Shown here one piece after another: positions 1 to 10,326 of a stretch of 64,000 nucleotides of DNA. Both the position numbers and the translations under genes were made by a program. Under the pieces are notes generated by a model. That model saw only the letters and a program-made list of their open reading frames with translations, did no database searches and had not been told where the DNA came from. Numbering within the stretch: position 1 is the first letter of the stretch; each line of letters starts with the position of its first letter. Source of the stretch: Deltaproteobacteria bacterium (GTDB lineage Bacteria > Myxococcota > B64-G9); assembly GCA_019314375.1 (NCBI GenBank), contig JAFCZJ010000003.1, forward strand, positions 1 through 64,000, given 5' to 3'.

Positions 1-1
1 C

Positions 2-2740
2 GAGAGTTGTGACGCCATCGACAACGACTGCGACGGCGAGATCGACGAAGGCCTGACCGATCCCCTCAACAGCGACTGCAAACTGGCCGGCCTCTGCGCC
101 GTCGAGGGCGCTCGCGTTGCATCCATCTGCTCCGCCGGGGCCTGGATTTGCGATTATTCAGCCGTGCCCGGCTACGAGGGCCGCAACGAGCTGAGCTGCG
201 ACGGTCTGGACAACGACTGCGACGGCAACATCGACGAAGACTTCGAAAACAGCGATTCAGATAGCCTGGCCGACTGCGTGGACAACTGCGTGGCCGTGAC
301 CAACGAAGATCAGGCCGATGAAGACCTCGACGGTGCCGGCGACGCCTGCGACAACTGCCTGGGTCTGGCCAACACCGATCAACTCGACAGCGACATCGGG
401 TTCCAGAATTTCTATTTCGAAGCCAGAGACTACTCCGCCGATGCCGACTGCATTCTCCCGGAAGTCTGCATCACCCGAGCCGTCGAGGGGCCTCTCTACA
501 ACACCCAGTCCAGCCCAATCCTTTGGGCACGGGGTCTCTGCTTCCAGGAGACCGGCGAATACTCGTCTGACATCCGCGATGCCATGGACTGGCGCATGCG
601 CAATGTGGTCGGCGAGGATCTGTGCCTGTTGTTGACGGAGAGCGACACCTACTGGAATGTCCACTTCACCGCCTGGACCTCGGGCGAAGATGGCGGCGGC
701 TTTGCCTACTACCGGGACGGCCCGGATCCGGACGGCGTGGGTGACGTCTGTGACAATTGCCAGCGGGCCATCAACCCAGGACAGGAAGACGGAGACAGCG
801 ACGGCGCGGGCGACGCCTGCGACAACTGCATCGATCTGGCCAACCCGGATCAGGCCGACTTCAACCACGACCGGGAAGGCGACCTTTGCGACAATTCGGA
901 CGAAGACACATGGATGGATTACGAGGACAATTGTCCCGGCATGGACAACCAGGATCAGCTGAACGGCGACACGGACCCTCACGGAGATGTCTGCGACAAC
1001 TGCCCGACAGTGGACAACCCGGATCAGGTCGAGAGCGAATTCGACGGTCTGTTTACCTTTGTCAAGGAAGACTACAGCGATGAAGAAGATTGCCTGTACC
1101 CGGGTGTCTGCCTCAGGCGAAATGACAGTGGCGACGTCTACAACGACCTGTGGCTGGATATCGAGTGGGCCGGCGGAACCTGCGACGCCCTGACCACCCC
1201 ATGGGAGGAAAACCTTCGTAACCTCTATTACGGCAGCATGATCGACATGCCGGGTCGGGACACCTGCCTGCACATCATCGGAACCGATCTGTATCTGAAC
1301 GTCCATTGGGCGGCCTGGACCGGCCACCGAGATGGCGGCGGCTTTGCCTACGTGCGCCAGGACACCCCGGACGGCCTGGGTGACGCCTGCGACAATTGCC
1401 CCACCGCCAACAACCCGGACCAGAACGACTCGGACGAAGACACGCTAGGCGATGCTTGCGACAACTGTCCTTTCGACACCAATGCCGATCAGGCCGACGC
1501 CGACGGCGACGGCGTGGGCGACCTTTGCGATGAATGTGTCAACGACCCGGACAACGACGCAGACCACGACGGCATCTGCGGCGACTTAGACATTTGCCCC
1601 AACGCCTTCGACCCGGATCAGGACGATGTGGACATGGACGGAGTAGGCGACGCCTGTGACAACTGCCCGGAAGACGCCAACGCAGATCAGGCGGACAGCG
1701 AAGTGCCCAGCGACCTAAACTTCGTGAATCCCGACTACACTTACTTGGCCGACTGCATTTATCCCGACGTCTGCATCACCCGGGACTACTCGGGGCCGCT
1801 TTACAACACCGACGAAATTCTCGTGCTCTGGGCCCACGGCCGCTGCCAGTTCGAAGACACCGAGTATTACGAGGACATCCGCGACGCCATGGATTGGAAC
1901 ATGCGGGACGTGGTGGGTGAAGACTTGTGCATGTGGATTCCCGTTTACGAGACCTTCTTGGACGTCCACTTCAACTCCTGGACCTCCGACGACGGCGGCG
2001 GCTTCGCCTACACCCGCACCAAGGGCGCCGACGGCGTGGGCGATGTCTGCGACAACTGCCCGGACGTCTCCAACGCCGACCAAACCGACAACGACGGCGA
2101 CGGCGTGGGGGACGCCTGCGACGACTCCGACGGCGACGGCCTCATCGACATCATGGACAACTGCCCCACAGTGGCCAACCTTCTCCAGAACGACATGGAC
2201 AACGACGGTGTGGGCGACTTCTGCGACAACTGCGCCACCTATGCCAACAGCGATCAGAATGACGACGATCTCAGCTGGGTGGAATTTACCCACCCTTCAA
2301 ATTCCGCCGACGAAGACTGCATCGAGCCGGGCGCGGTCTGCCTGTGGCGGGATGTCTCCGGCCAAGTCATCAACACCCAGTCCAGCACCCTGGAAGCGGC
2401 CTGCGGTCACTGCGGCAACGAGATCTCGGCCTACATCCCCGGCGTGGCAGACCTGAAGGATGTTTGCCTAGACGGCAACATGCGCAACATCGTCGGCCGC
2501 ACCACCTGCCTGCACATCATCGAATCGGACAGCTACTGGAATATCACCTGGTCCTGGCATCAGTCGGGCGGCGGCGGCGGCTTCGCCTACACCCGCTTCC
2601 AAACCGACGGCGGCGACGTCTGCGATAACTGCTACCAGGATTTCAACCCCTTGCAATTGGATACGAACGGCGACTGTCCAGCCATGCCCTTCGAGCCTGA
2701 AGGCCCACCAGCTTGCGGCGACGCCTGCTTTAATCCCTGA
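2..2740 (+). CDS. Thrombospondin type 3 / MopE-type calcium-repeat surface protein (5'-truncated)
   Basis: The frame is open from base 2, so the gene begins before the window; the first internal ATG (164) is not a credible start because MopE-type motifs ([20 protein letters not shown]) are already present on both sides of it. The rest is a run of thrombospondin type 3 repeats of the form DxDxDGxGDxCDNC. Between them lie four copies of a ~100-residue module, each ending in a GGGFAYxR motif. TSP3 and MopE repeats are known to bind Ca2+ or other metals and are common in secreted or surface proteins of deltaproteobacteria. A surface or secreted role is inferred. Cysteines are regularly spaced, which suggests disulfides outside the cell. 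No C-terminal sorting tag is obvious; the protein ends in a short Cys-containing tail. A strong hairpin terminator follows 31 bases downstream. Confidence 0.85.
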   Translation, partial: ESCDAIDNDCDGEIDEGLTDPLNSDCKLAGLCAVEGARVASICSAGAWICDYSAVPGYEGRNELSCDGLDNDCDGNIDEDFENSDSDSLADCVDNCVAVTNEDQADEDLDGAGDACDNCLGLANTDQLDSDIGFQNFYFEARDYSADADCILPEVCITRAVEGPLYNTQSSPILWARGLCFQETGEYSSDIRDAMDWRMRNVVGEDLCLLLTESDTYWNVHFTAWTSGEDGGGFAYYRDGPDPDGVGDVCDNCQRAINPGQEDGDSDGAGDACDNCIDLANPDQADFNHDREGDLCDNSDEDTWMDYEDNCPGMDNQDQLNGDTDPHGDVCDNCPTVDNPDQVESEFDGLFTFVKEDYSDEEDCLYPGVCLRRNDSGDVYNDLWLDIEWAGGTCDALTTPWEENLRNLYYGSMIDMPGRDTCLHIIGTDLYLNVHWAAWTGHRDGGGFAYVRQDTPDGLGDACDNCPTANNPDQNDSDEDTLGDACDNCPFDTNADQADADGDGVGDLCDECVNDPDNDADHDGICGDLDICPNAFDPDQDDVDMDGVGDACDNCPEDANADQADSEVPSDLNFVNPDYTYLADCIYPDVCITRDYSGPLYNTDEILVLWAHGRCQFEDTEYYEDIRDAMDWNMRDVVGEDLCMWIPVYETFLDVHFNSWTSDDGGGFAYTRTKGADGVGDVCDNCPDVSNADQTDNDGDGVGDACDDSDGDGLIDIMDNCPTVANLLQNDMDNDGVGDFCDNCATYANSDQNDDDLSWVEFTHPSNSADEDCIEPGAVCLWRDVSGQVINTQSSTLEAACGHCGNEISAYIPGVADLKDVCLDGNMRNIVGRTTCLHIIESDSYWNITWSWHQSGGGGGFAYTRFQTDGGDVCDNCYQDFNPLQLDTNGDCPAMPFEPEGPPACGDACFNP

Positions 2741-2770
2741 TCCGACACCAACACACACCGAATCAATCAC

Positions 2771-2810
2771 GCCCCGGAGGACGAAAGTCCTCCGGGGCGT
2801 TTGACTTTTC
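2771..2810 (+). terminator. Rho-independent-type terminator
   Basis: A perfect 12-bp GC-rich stem (GCCCCGGAGGAC pairing with GTCCTCCGGGGC) with a GAAA loop spans 2771-2798 and is followed by a T-rich tail. It separates the TSP3 gene from the next lipoprotein gene. Confidence 0.8.
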
Positions 2811-2851
2811 CGATCGGGATAGGGCAAGTACTGTACGCAAGGGAGGAATCC

Positions 2852-3430
2852 ATGAGACTGCCACTGCTTTCATTCTTGTTTGTTTTGTTGATCTGGCCAA
2901 GCGCTTGCGATCGGCCCGCCACCAAGGGCCAGCCCGTCGTCACTCCGGCCACGGAGCAAAATTCCGTACAAAACGAAAACCCACAGCCCAGGCCGACCGA
3001 TCCGGTGGACCGGGTCCAGGATCCTGGCCAGCGCATGGTGTTGATTGTGCACGAGGCCATGAAGAGGGCCGACCGCAACCCCAAGCATTGCGGCGCGGCA
3101 TGGGAAGACATGGAAGCCTATTTGAATTCACGGCAAGACGATCTGCACCAGGCCGTGGTCGCCGTCATCAGGCAGGTCAGGGAAAACCCATCGCAAGGCA
3201 GCGATCAGATGAAGAAGGTAATGAATTTGGCCAAGGAGCTCTTTGGCAACGAAAACCCCCTTGGGGGCTTTGAGAAGCGCTGCCCAAAGGAAAAAAAGAA
3301 ACTGCAGGCTTGGCTGAACAAAGTCACACAAAAAGCCGTACAGGAAGGAACCCAGGCAGCCAAACACAATCTGAATCAGCCTTCTGACCCAAACCCCGGC
3401 ACGAAGCACTCCGTCAAAAAGAATCCTTGA
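2852..3430 (+). CDS. Small putative lipoprotein of unknown function
   Basis: The start is taken at 2852 because GGGAGG lies just upstream and the product then opens with a lipoprotein signal peptide (MRLPLLSFLFVLLIWPSAC, lipobox ending in Cys). An upstream in-frame ATG at 2801 sits in the terminator tail and is rejected. The mature part (about 170 aa) has a Pro/Gln/Thr-rich linker and then a charged helical region with several Lys and two Cys. I recognise no family. It is probably a membrane-anchored periplasmic protein. Its 3' end overlaps the convergent gene by 17 bases. Confidence 0.7.
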   Translation: MRLPLLSFLFVLLIWPSACDRPATKGQPVVTPATEQNSVQNENPQPRPTDPVDRVQDPGQRMVLIVHEAMKRADRNPKHCGAAWEDMEAYLNSRQDDLHQAVVAVIRQVRENPSQGSDQMKKVMNLAKELFGNENPLGGFEKRCPKEKKKLQAWLNKVTQKAVQEGTQAAKHNLNQPSDPNPGTKHSVKKNP

Positions 3431-5819
3431 TCGGGACAAAAACCGGCGCGCCCACACCGAAAACCTTACGGTGCACGACGTCTACTCGCTCTATCAAATC
3501 ATCATCCCCAAATTCAGCAAGCCGCTCGGCGGCCGCCGCCCCGTGGATCCGCGGAGAAAAGTCGACCGCCAATTCCGGCAGCAGGATTTGCTCCAAGATA
3601 AAATCGCGCGCCCGACCATGTATCCCCATCGACCCCATGGGCCTCAAGGCCGAATCCAGCATCAGGGCCAGGCGCAATCGGGCATAGGCCGGGCTGCTTC
3701 GAAGCTCTCCCAGGTAGGCACCGACCTCGGCCGTGACGCCACGCACGGCGTCTTCGGAAAATCCGTCCAAGCGCGTCCAGAGCAGGGTGGAGGGCTCGGG
3801 CTCCAGTCCCATCCAACGATGGTGCAACTCGTGGCGGGTCAAGCCCTCGCGAAGCAGGTCCAAACCCGGCCCGGACTCCACCCCGAGGTCGGCGGCCCCT
3901 TCCGGACGTCCCGCGATCCAGCCCTTGAGGGCCTCTTCGGCAAGGACCCCATCCTGCGCCATCAAATTCCGCAAACGCCCGCCCAAAACCTGCTCCAATC
4001 GATCGGAAAAAACAGTGACGTAGGTTTCCTCATGCTCCGTCATACCCAGATAATTCTCCACAATGTTAAGCCGGTCGACCCGGCTCAATTCCAACACCGC
4101 AAAAACTTGCTGACTGGAGGCATGCTGATAGCGCCGACAAGCCAGGATGCGATAGACCAGGACATAGAACATGTCCGGCCCTTCAGACTGGGCCCGCACC
4201 CGACTGCTGACGAAAAACGGCACGTTATGCGCCCTGAGCAAATGGTTGAGATCGTCTCTGGCTCGCCGAATGCGCCTGATCCGGCTGCGTCCCTTGTGTC
4301 CCAGGCGCAGCAGCTCCTGCATGCGGGTATCGAGGCCCGGCAACGAGGTCCGGAACTCACGCAGTCGCAGCTTGAGCTCCTTGAAGCGGGGCAAGCGCTC
4401 GATGGCCATGCCCGGATTGCGGGACATATCCATGACCACCTCGGGAAACTGTTCGGTGAACAAGTGATGCAAAGGCTTGGCGGGTTCTTCCAGAATCCAT
4501 GGCATGCCAAGCTCCGACCTGTGGGCCATGCCCCAGGTCAGGCCGAGGAGGGTGACCACCAGGAACACCAACAAGAGACTCAAACGATGCCCAATTGCCC
4601 AGGGCGGCCAGGCTGGAGGCTTGTCGCTTTCATCCACTTCCATGGAATTCGGACCATTCCGCTCTTCGCGCCACCGTCGCTCTAAGAGAATCATGACGCG
4701 AGACAAATCTGCCGCCCCAGCCTCCGGCAAGCCGCTGGCTGCTGAACGCCAAAGCGCCAGGCGGCGACGCAACCAAATCCGCAGCAGAGGATTGAGCCGT
4801 TCCATGGACCGCTGCAGGCTATCCGTCGCATCCGGTGCCGACAGGCTGGCCGCCAGCATGTCGTCAAAGCGGGTCAGGCGACCGAAGAGCCAAGGGATCT
4901 CGAACCACAGGGCACGCAGCAGCGCCGCCACGCTCAAAGCCAGGCCCCCTGTCAAGGCGAACAACAGGGCGGCCGAGCGAAGGTGCACCAGGGTATAGGC
5001 CGGCAAGAAAGGCAGGTTGCGCAGCCCCACCACCAGGCACAGGCAGGGCAAGTAAACGATCAAAAAACCAGCCAAGGGACCACCGCGTCCCTTGGCCGGT
5101 CGGAACAGGTGCCACATAGCCACCAAGGCAAAGGCCAAAGGCCCCAAGGAGAGAATATGACCCGCAAGCAAGGCCAGGGCGGACAGCTCCTCCAGTTTGG
5201 CCAGCAGGATACCGATGTCGCCCAACAACTCGAGCAGCGGCATCGTTCCTCTGTATGGCAACAGGTAAAACGCGATCACCGCGACCACCCCCAGCGCCGT
5301 CAACACGCGGGCGGCCGGCCAGGGGTCGCTCAGACTGGGCCGACCCTCCATGGGCTCGATGAGTCCCCGGCCCCCAAGACGCAGACCGGCGGCCAACAAG
5401 GCCTGGCCGGACACCAGCAGCCAAAGGGACCTGGAGAACAAAGGAGGCAGGCCATCGCTCAGGTTTTCAAATACGCCCAAAGGATGTGGCACCAGACGAG
5501 ACCAGGCAGACAACAAGCAACCCAACCCGATCACGACAAGCAGGCTCAAGCTCAAGGCCACCTTCTGAGGCCGGCACCTCACCAAGCCAAAAGCCAACAA
5601 GGCTGCAAACATTGGCGCCAGAAGGGCCAGCCCATCCACCAGACCAGAGTCAACCAGTCCCTGCCAGGGCCAAACCGCATCCAATCCATCGAACTCAAAG
5701 GGCAAGATGGCGGCCAGAAGCAACAACCATCGGGCCGATCGCACGAAGCCTTCCAAACTTTGATGCTCTTGATCCATTAGGCCTCGAATCCTAGGGCGGC
5801 TCGGCCAAAACAGCAACAT
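3414..5819 (-). CDS. Multi-pass membrane protein with C-terminal HExxH (putative membrane metallopeptidase-like)
   Basis: The protein is 801 aa. The N-terminal half carries about eight hydrophobic segments, and one more lies near residue 410 (LSLLLVFLVVTLLGLTWGMA). The C-terminal ~380 residues look soluble and include HELHH at about 663-667 and, about 31 residues on, AEVGAYLGEL. An HExxH followed by a conserved Glu is the zinc-site layout of gluzincin peptidases, but I cannot name a family, and the domain could be a non-peptidase zincin fold. The start at 5819 has a GGTGGGG sequence upstream; an alternative start at 5777 (MDQEHQSLEG) has GAGG upstream and would remove 14 residues. The gene is divergent from the MopE lipoprotein gene, with under 80 bp between them, so promoters must be close together. 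Confidence 0.72.
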   Translation of the reverse strand: MLLFWPSRPRIRGLMDQEHQSLEGFVRSARWLLLLAAILPFEFDGLDAVWPWQGLVDSGLVDGLALLAPMFAALLAFGLVRCRPQKVALSLSLLVVIGLGCLLSAWSRLVPHPLGVFENLSDGLPPLFSRSLWLLVSGQALLAAGLRLGGRGLIEPMEGRPSLSDPWPAARVLTALGVVAVIAFYLLPYRGTMPLLELLGDIGILLAKLEELSALALLAGHILSLGPLAFALVAMWHLFRPAKGRGGPLAGFLIVYLPCLCLVVGLRNLPFLPAYTLVHLRSAALLFALTGGLALSVAALLRALWFEIPWLFGRLTRFDDMLAASLSAPDATDSLQRSMERLNPLLRIWLRRRLALWRSAASGLPEAGAADLSRVMILLERRWREERNGPNSMEVDESDKPPAWPPWAIGHRLSLLLVFLVVTLLGLTWGMAHRSELGMPWILEEPAKPLHHLFTEQFPEVVMDMSRNPGMAIERLPRFKELKLRLREFRTSLPGLDTRMQELLRLGHKGRSRIRRIRRARDDLNHLLRAHNVPFFVSSRVRAQSEGPDMFYVLVYRILACRRYQHASSQQVFAVLELSRVDRLNIVENYLGMTEHEETYVTVFSDRLEQVLGGRLRNLMAQDGVLAEEALKGWIAGRPEGAADLGVESGPGLDLLREGLTRHELHHRWMGLEPEPSTLLWTRLDGFSEDAVRGVTAEVGAYLGELRSSPAYARLRLALMLDSALRPMGSMGIHGRARDFILEQILLPELAVDFSPRIHGAAAAERLAEFGDDDLIERVDVVHRKVFGVGAPVFVPIKDSF

Positions 5820-5896
5820 AACACCCCACCCTTTTTTTCTGTTTTGGGCTAGTATGTCGAAAAGTTATCTACTTGTTTTCCCTGGGAGGAATTGTG

Positions 5897-8800
5897 ATGC
5901 ATAAATCTCTTGCCTTATCCGCCATCCTGGCCTTGTTGCTTTGGGGCTGCTCTGATGACGTAGCGAACAACATCTGCCTCGACGAAGACGGTGACGGCTA
6001 CGGCGTGGGTGCCGCCTGCCAGGGCTCCGACTGCGATGACAGCAACCCCGACTGCAACGAGGGTGACTGCTGCCCGAGCGTCGACTGTGTCGACGAAGAC
6101 AACGACGGTTACGGCGAAGGTGCCGACTGCGAGGGCCCGGACTGCAACGACAGCAACCCCGATTGCCACGAAGGCGCGTGTTGTACCGCCATCGACTGCG
6201 TCGACGAAGACAACGACGGTTACGGCGAAGGCACCGATTGCGACGGCCCGGACTGCAACGACGGCAACCCCGATTGCCACGAGGGCGCCTGCTGCACCGC
6301 CATCGACTGCGTCGACGAAGACAACGACGGCTACGGTGAAGGCACCGACTGCGACGGCCCTGACTGCAACGACGGCAACCCCGATTGCCACGAGGGCGCC
6401 TGCTGCACCGCCATCGACTGCATCGACGAAGACAACGACGGCTACGGTGAAGGCACAGACTGCACGGGCACCGACTGCAACGATGCCGATGTGGACAACT
6501 GGACATCCTGCGACACATGCCTGGATAATGATGGCGACGGACACTTTGCGGGCTGCGATGCATACACCGGCATCGACGGCCCCGACTGCGACGACGCAGA
6601 CGAAAACAACTGGGCATCTTGCGACACCTGCCTGGATGCCGACGGCGATGGACACTATGCGGGCTGCGATGCTTACACCAGCATCGACGGCCCCGACTGC
6701 GACGACGCAGACGAAAACAACTGGGCATCTTGCGACACCTGCTTAGATGCCGATGGCGACGGACATTACGTGGGCTGCGACGCCTACACCGATATTGACG
6801 GCCCCGACTGCGACGACGCCGACGAGAGCAACTGGGCATCTTGCGACACCTGCCTGGATGCCGACGGCGATGGACACTATGCGGGCTGCGATGCATACAC
6901 CAGCATCGACGGCCCCGACTGCGACGACGCCGACGAGAACAACTGGGCATCTTGCGACACCTGCCTGGATGGCGACGGCGACGGACACTTTGCGGGCTGC
7001 GATGCTTACACCAGCATCGACGGCCCCGACTGCGACGATTTCGACGAGAACAACTGGATCTCTTGCAGCGACTGCGTCGACTCAGACGGCGACAGCGCCT
7101 ATGTAGCCTGCGATGCCTACACCAGCATCGACGGTCCCGACTGCGACGATTTCGATGACACCTCTTATCCCGGTGCCACCGAGGTCTGCGACGGCAACGA
7201 CAACGACTGCTCGGGCAGCGTGGATGCCAGCGAGACGGACGACGACGGCGACCACTACGTGGAATGCAACGGCTGGGATGACACGCAGCACGACGATACG
7301 GCCGTCACGGCCGGCGGCGACTGCGACGACAGCACGGATCTAGCCTACCCGGGCAACGATCCGGAAATCTGCGGTGACGGCATCGACAACAACTGCGACG
7401 GCATGACCGATCTGGAAGACAGCGCCACCTGCCCGACCATCCTCGTCACGATTTGGAACAATGGAGATCCTGAAGAGGCCAGACACGGCAGGACCATCAT
7501 GGTGTCGGCAGGCATCTCGCCTCCGGACCCCAACGGGACAGAACCCTGGGCCTGGATCCGGGACTGGCAAGTCGTCGATGCCCAGCCCTCCCCCCAATGC
7601 GCCATCGCCGACGTAGTCATGGTCAACTCTGGCGGGGGGGACGACAACACCTTCCAGCGCTTCACCATGCCCGACGACATCAGCAAATTGGACTGCATCT
7701 ATACGGTGGAGATATCCGTCAACGGCTACGCCACAGCCACCCACCGCCTGCAAGTAGTCAACCATGCCCCCGTCATCACCGATGTACTGGGCGCTACCTT
7801 CGACGGGTCGATCTGGCGTATGAACGTGCCCGTCGGTGTACAACTCACCATGCAGGTTCTGGCCGCCGAGCAGGATGGTGACACCCCCCTGCACTTCGAC
7901 TGGAGCGGAGCCGATGTGGATCAACTCCAATGCGCCGCCGGGGCTGGCTGTGACAGCTCCGACGCCAGCTTTCCCTACCAATCTATCGAAGACTGGGTCT
8001 TCCCCTCAATCTATCGGGCAAGCCCATACCAACTGACGGTCAGCGTATACGACGACTTCGATTCGAGCGATGTGACCACGGCCGACATCGAGGTCACGGT
8101 GGAAAACTGCGTCTGGGTAGAAGCCGGCGGCGGCGACGGGGTCGGAACCCTGGCCGCTCCCAGAAACACCATCGCGGGGGCCTTGCTTCAGGCCGCTTTC
8201 GCCCCAGGCACCAATGTCTGCATCATCGGTGCCGGCACCTTCACTGAAGACATCAGACTACCTGCATCCCCCAACGCCCCCGATCTCCTCGGTGGCTTTG
8301 ATACCAGCGGAATTTTTTCTACGGATCGACCCATCATCCAAGTGGCCGACACGGCGGGCCTTCAATTCGAGACCGACGGCGCCAATCGCCTCTACCATCT
8401 GCAGATCGAGCAAGGCACCGATGACGGCGCAACGGTTTCCATCGTGGACGCATCGCCTGCGCTGGATGACTGCATTATCATGATTCCAGACGGGTCCACC
8501 CCCAGGGGCGTGATCATTCGCGCCTCCGATGGTCAACAGGCGCAGCCCATCCTCAATGGCTGTGCGATCATTCGCAACTGGAACGATCCGGACATCGATT
8601 CAGCCACAGGCCTTGCCGTGCTCCGAGGCGGCACAGGGATCGCGGCACCAACCCTGCTCGACAGCTCCGTAACCGTCTACAACTGCACCGGCACCTGCCG
8701 AGCCGTCCACGTCAACGCAGGCACCAGCGCCAACATCCTGAACAACGACAACATCCAGGCTGGCTCCGATAATGGCCAGGCCATCGGCATCGACGTCACG

Positions 8801-10267
8801 GGCTCTTTCGGCCAGACAGCCTCCGCCTACATCGAAGGCAACAACCAGATCAACGCGGATTCAGATGGGACACGAAGCATTGCTGTAAACCTCTTTTTGA
8901 CCCAGGACGTGGTCATCCAAAACAACCGCTGGGTCGGTACGCCATGGATGAACGCGGGCCGCGAGTTCTCCGTGGGCATCGCCGACGGCGTCGTACTTCG
9001 GGACGGCAGCACCAGCCCGGGCCGCTCCGATGGCTTAATCATTCGTGGCAATGAAATGATCTCGGGCGGCGCAAACTGGTTCTGGACCGACTGCAGCGGC
9101 CTCGGTGACACCGGCGAGGGCGTGGATATCAGCGCTGGCATCCTGCTGGTGGGCAGCCGCAACGCCAGCATCGCGGACAACGGTCGACCCAATGACGAGT
9201 TTGCTGGCATCTTCGGCGGCTCCAGCACCGTCCACTGGGTGCCCGAGCGCCGCCGCTTGGCCCCCAGCTCCGTGGGCCTGTGGCTCATTGACACCCATGA
9301 CGTCACGGTCACCGATAATGAAATCCGCGCCGGCAGCTACAACATGTTCGAAGGTTGTCCCGATCCCAGCCGGCCCGACTTCTCACCCGAAATCCCGGTG
9401 GCCACGGCCTACCGGGACGGACTGCCCCCCAACGACGAGTATCTCTTCGGCCCGGCCCCCGGCGAATTGCCCTCCCACGGCACGGTCTTTGCGCGCAACG
9501 GCGCCTCCTGCGCCCTGCCGCCGGAAAACGGTGCCATGGGGGGCGGCATCGTGACCTGGTGCGCTGCGGCCGAACTCAACGTGCCAGAAAGCGACAGCGC
9601 CCCCTTCCTGGTCAACAACCACTTAGCGGCCACCAAGGGCAACATGCTCATCGCATTGTGGCAAAACGGTGGTGGCGGTGTTGTCGCCATCAACAACACC
9701 TTCGACAGCGATCTGATGCTGCAACCCTGGGACCCGCCACCCTTCCCCGACAGCATCCGCAAGTGGGCCGTGCTGGCCGAGGGCATTGCCCCCGACGGCC
9801 TGACCCTGATCAACAACATCTTCAACGTGCACAGAGACGATCCTTACGACATCGCCAGCGAGAGACTGGGGCTATACGAACGGGTCATTTCGTCTTCGGG
9901 GTCAGCGGACAGCAACATCATGATCCTCGACAGCAATCTGTTCTACATTGAGGGTGACGATCTCGGCGATCCCACAAACCCGGTTTATGCACGGATAGAC
10001 AGCGGGCTGGGCGTGGCGGAGTACGCGGCCGTGGACATCAACGCCATCGTCGGCATCAGCAGCATTTTTGGCAACTTCGTGGACCTGCCAGGCCTGAGCA
10101 CGGTGACAAAGGACTGGGCCAAATCCACGGTGCGCTTGCAGGCCGGTTCGGCGGCCATCGATTCGGGCAGCACGGCCGCTGAGGTCCCTTTCGACGACAT
10201 CGACCGAGAGCGGCGTCCGGACCCATCAGGCGGCGTGGATATCGGCCACGATGAGTACTATCCCTGA
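5897..10267 (+). CDS. Large lipoprotein: tandem MopE metal-binding repeats plus right-handed beta-helix
   Basis: The start at 5897 follows GGGAGG and gives a lipoprotein signal (MHKSLALSAILALLLWGC). Residues ~25-420 are Asp/Cys-rich tandem repeats of about 37 aa, in two families: one built on DEDNDGYGEGTDC, the other on DGDGHYAGCDAYTSIDGPDC. Two MopE-type motifs follow (CDGNDNDCSGSVD and CGDGIDNNCDGMTD). A middle Ig-like region (about residues 520-750) leads to a beta-helix with many NxI/NN turns and IRGN/ITDNEI-type rungs. The C-terminus, with IDSGSTAAEVPFDDIDRERR and VDIGHDEY, matches the 'choice-of-anchor Q' ending seen in beta-helix surface proteins. Known MopE repeats bind metal; a cell-surface, metal-binding adhesin or polysaccharide-binding role is inferred. 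A hairpin follows the stop codon. Confidence 0.88.
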   Translation: MHKSLALSAILALLLWGCSDDVANNICLDEDGDGYGVGAACQGSDCDDSNPDCNEGDCCPSVDCVDEDNDGYGEGADCEGPDCNDSNPDCHEGACCTAIDCVDEDNDGYGEGTDCDGPDCNDGNPDCHEGACCTAIDCVDEDNDGYGEGTDCDGPDCNDGNPDCHEGACCTAIDCIDEDNDGYGEGTDCTGTDCNDADVDNWTSCDTCLDNDGDGHFAGCDAYTGIDGPDCDDADENNWASCDTCLDADGDGHYAGCDAYTSIDGPDCDDADENNWASCDTCLDADGDGHYVGCDAYTDIDGPDCDDADESNWASCDTCLDADGDGHYAGCDAYTSIDGPDCDDADENNWASCDTCLDGDGDGHFAGCDAYTSIDGPDCDDFDENNWISCSDCVDSDGDSAYVACDAYTSIDGPDCDDFDDTSYPGATEVCDGNDNDCSGSVDASETDDDGDHYVECNGWDDTQHDDTAVTAGGDCDDSTDLAYPGNDPEICGDGIDNNCDGMTDLEDSATCPTILVTIWNNGDPEEARHGRTIMVSAGISPPDPNGTEPWAWIRDWQVVDAQPSPQCAIADVVMVNSGGGDDNTFQRFTMPDDISKLDCIYTVEISVNGYATATHRLQVVNHAPVITDVLGATFDGSIWRMNVPVGVQLTMQVLAAEQDGDTPLHFDWSGADVDQLQCAAGAGCDSSDASFPYQSIEDWVFPSIYRASPYQLTVSVYDDFDSSDVTTADIEVTVENCVWVEAGGGDGVGTLAAPRNTIAGALLQAAFAPGTNVCIIGAGTFTEDIRLPASPNAPDLLGGFDTSGIFSTDRPIIQVADTAGLQFETDGANRLYHLQIEQGTDDGATVSIVDASPALDDCIIMIPDGSTPRGVIIRASDGQQAQPILNGCAIIRNWNDPDIDSATGLAVLRGGTGIAAPTLLDSSVTVYNCTGTCRAVHVNAGTSANILNNDNIQAGSDNGQAIGIDVTGSFGQTASAYIEGNNQINADSDGTRSIAVNLFLTQDVVIQNNRWVGTPWMNAGREFSVGIADGVVLRDGSTSPGRSDGLIIRGNEMISGGANWFWTDCSGLGDTGEGVDISAGILLVGSRNASIADNGRPNDEFAGIFGGSSTVHWVPERRRLAPSSVGLWLIDTHDVTVTDNEIRAGSYNMFEGCPDPSRPDFSPEIPVATAYRDGLPPNDEYLFGPAPGELPSHGTVFARNGASCALPPENGAMGGGIVTWCAAAELNVPESDSAPFLVNNHLAATKGNMLIALWQNGGGGVVAINNTFDSDLMLQPWDPPPFPDSIRKWAVLAEGIAPDGLTLINNIFNVHRDDPYDIASERLGLYERVISSSGSADSNIMILDSNLFYIEGDDLGDPTNPVYARIDSGLGVAEYAAVDINAIVGISSIFGNFVDLPGLSTVTKDWAKSTVRLQAGSAAIDSGSTAAEVPFDDIDRERRPDPSGGVDIGHDEYYP
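6090..7160 (+). repeat. In-frame tandem repeats (~111 bp units) encoding MopE-type metal-binding modules
   Basis: About four near-identical units encode a 37-residue module with DNDGYGEG and CNDGNPDCHEG, followed by about six units of a second 37-residue module with DGDGHYAGCDAYTSIDGPDC. Adjacent units are nearly identical at the DNA level, including synonymous positions, which points to recent unit duplication or gene conversion. Confidence 0.85.
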
Positions 10268-10297
10268 GGCACCACCCTATTCTCGTGGTGCTTGACA
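10267..10297 (+). terminator. Possible terminator hairpin after the MopE gene
   Basis: An inverted repeat AGGCACCAC/GTGGTGCTT (10267-10293) overlaps the stop codon region and is followed by a loose T-rich stretch. It also overlaps a TTGACA hexamer (10292-10297) that could be the -35 box of the next gene. The termination call is weak because the T tract is poor. Confidence 0.4.
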
Positions 10298-10326
10298 TTA
10301 TTTCCTGCTGAGGTCAGATTTTCAAC

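Noticed and set aside
257-1327. Long open frame on the minus strand over the TSP3 gene
   Set aside because: It is antisense to a clear repeat-protein gene; its Val/Ala-rich, repeat-derived composition is a codon-bias shadow with no homology.
3471-4685. 404-codon plus-strand frame in the membrane protein region
   Set aside because: Antisense to the membrane protein; Gln/Pro/Arg-rich without domain features.
5865-6950. Arg/Cys-rich minus-strand frame of 361 codons
   Set aside because: It mirrors the MopE repeats; the RRCSRG-type pattern is just the reverse of Asp/Gly/Cys-rich repeats.
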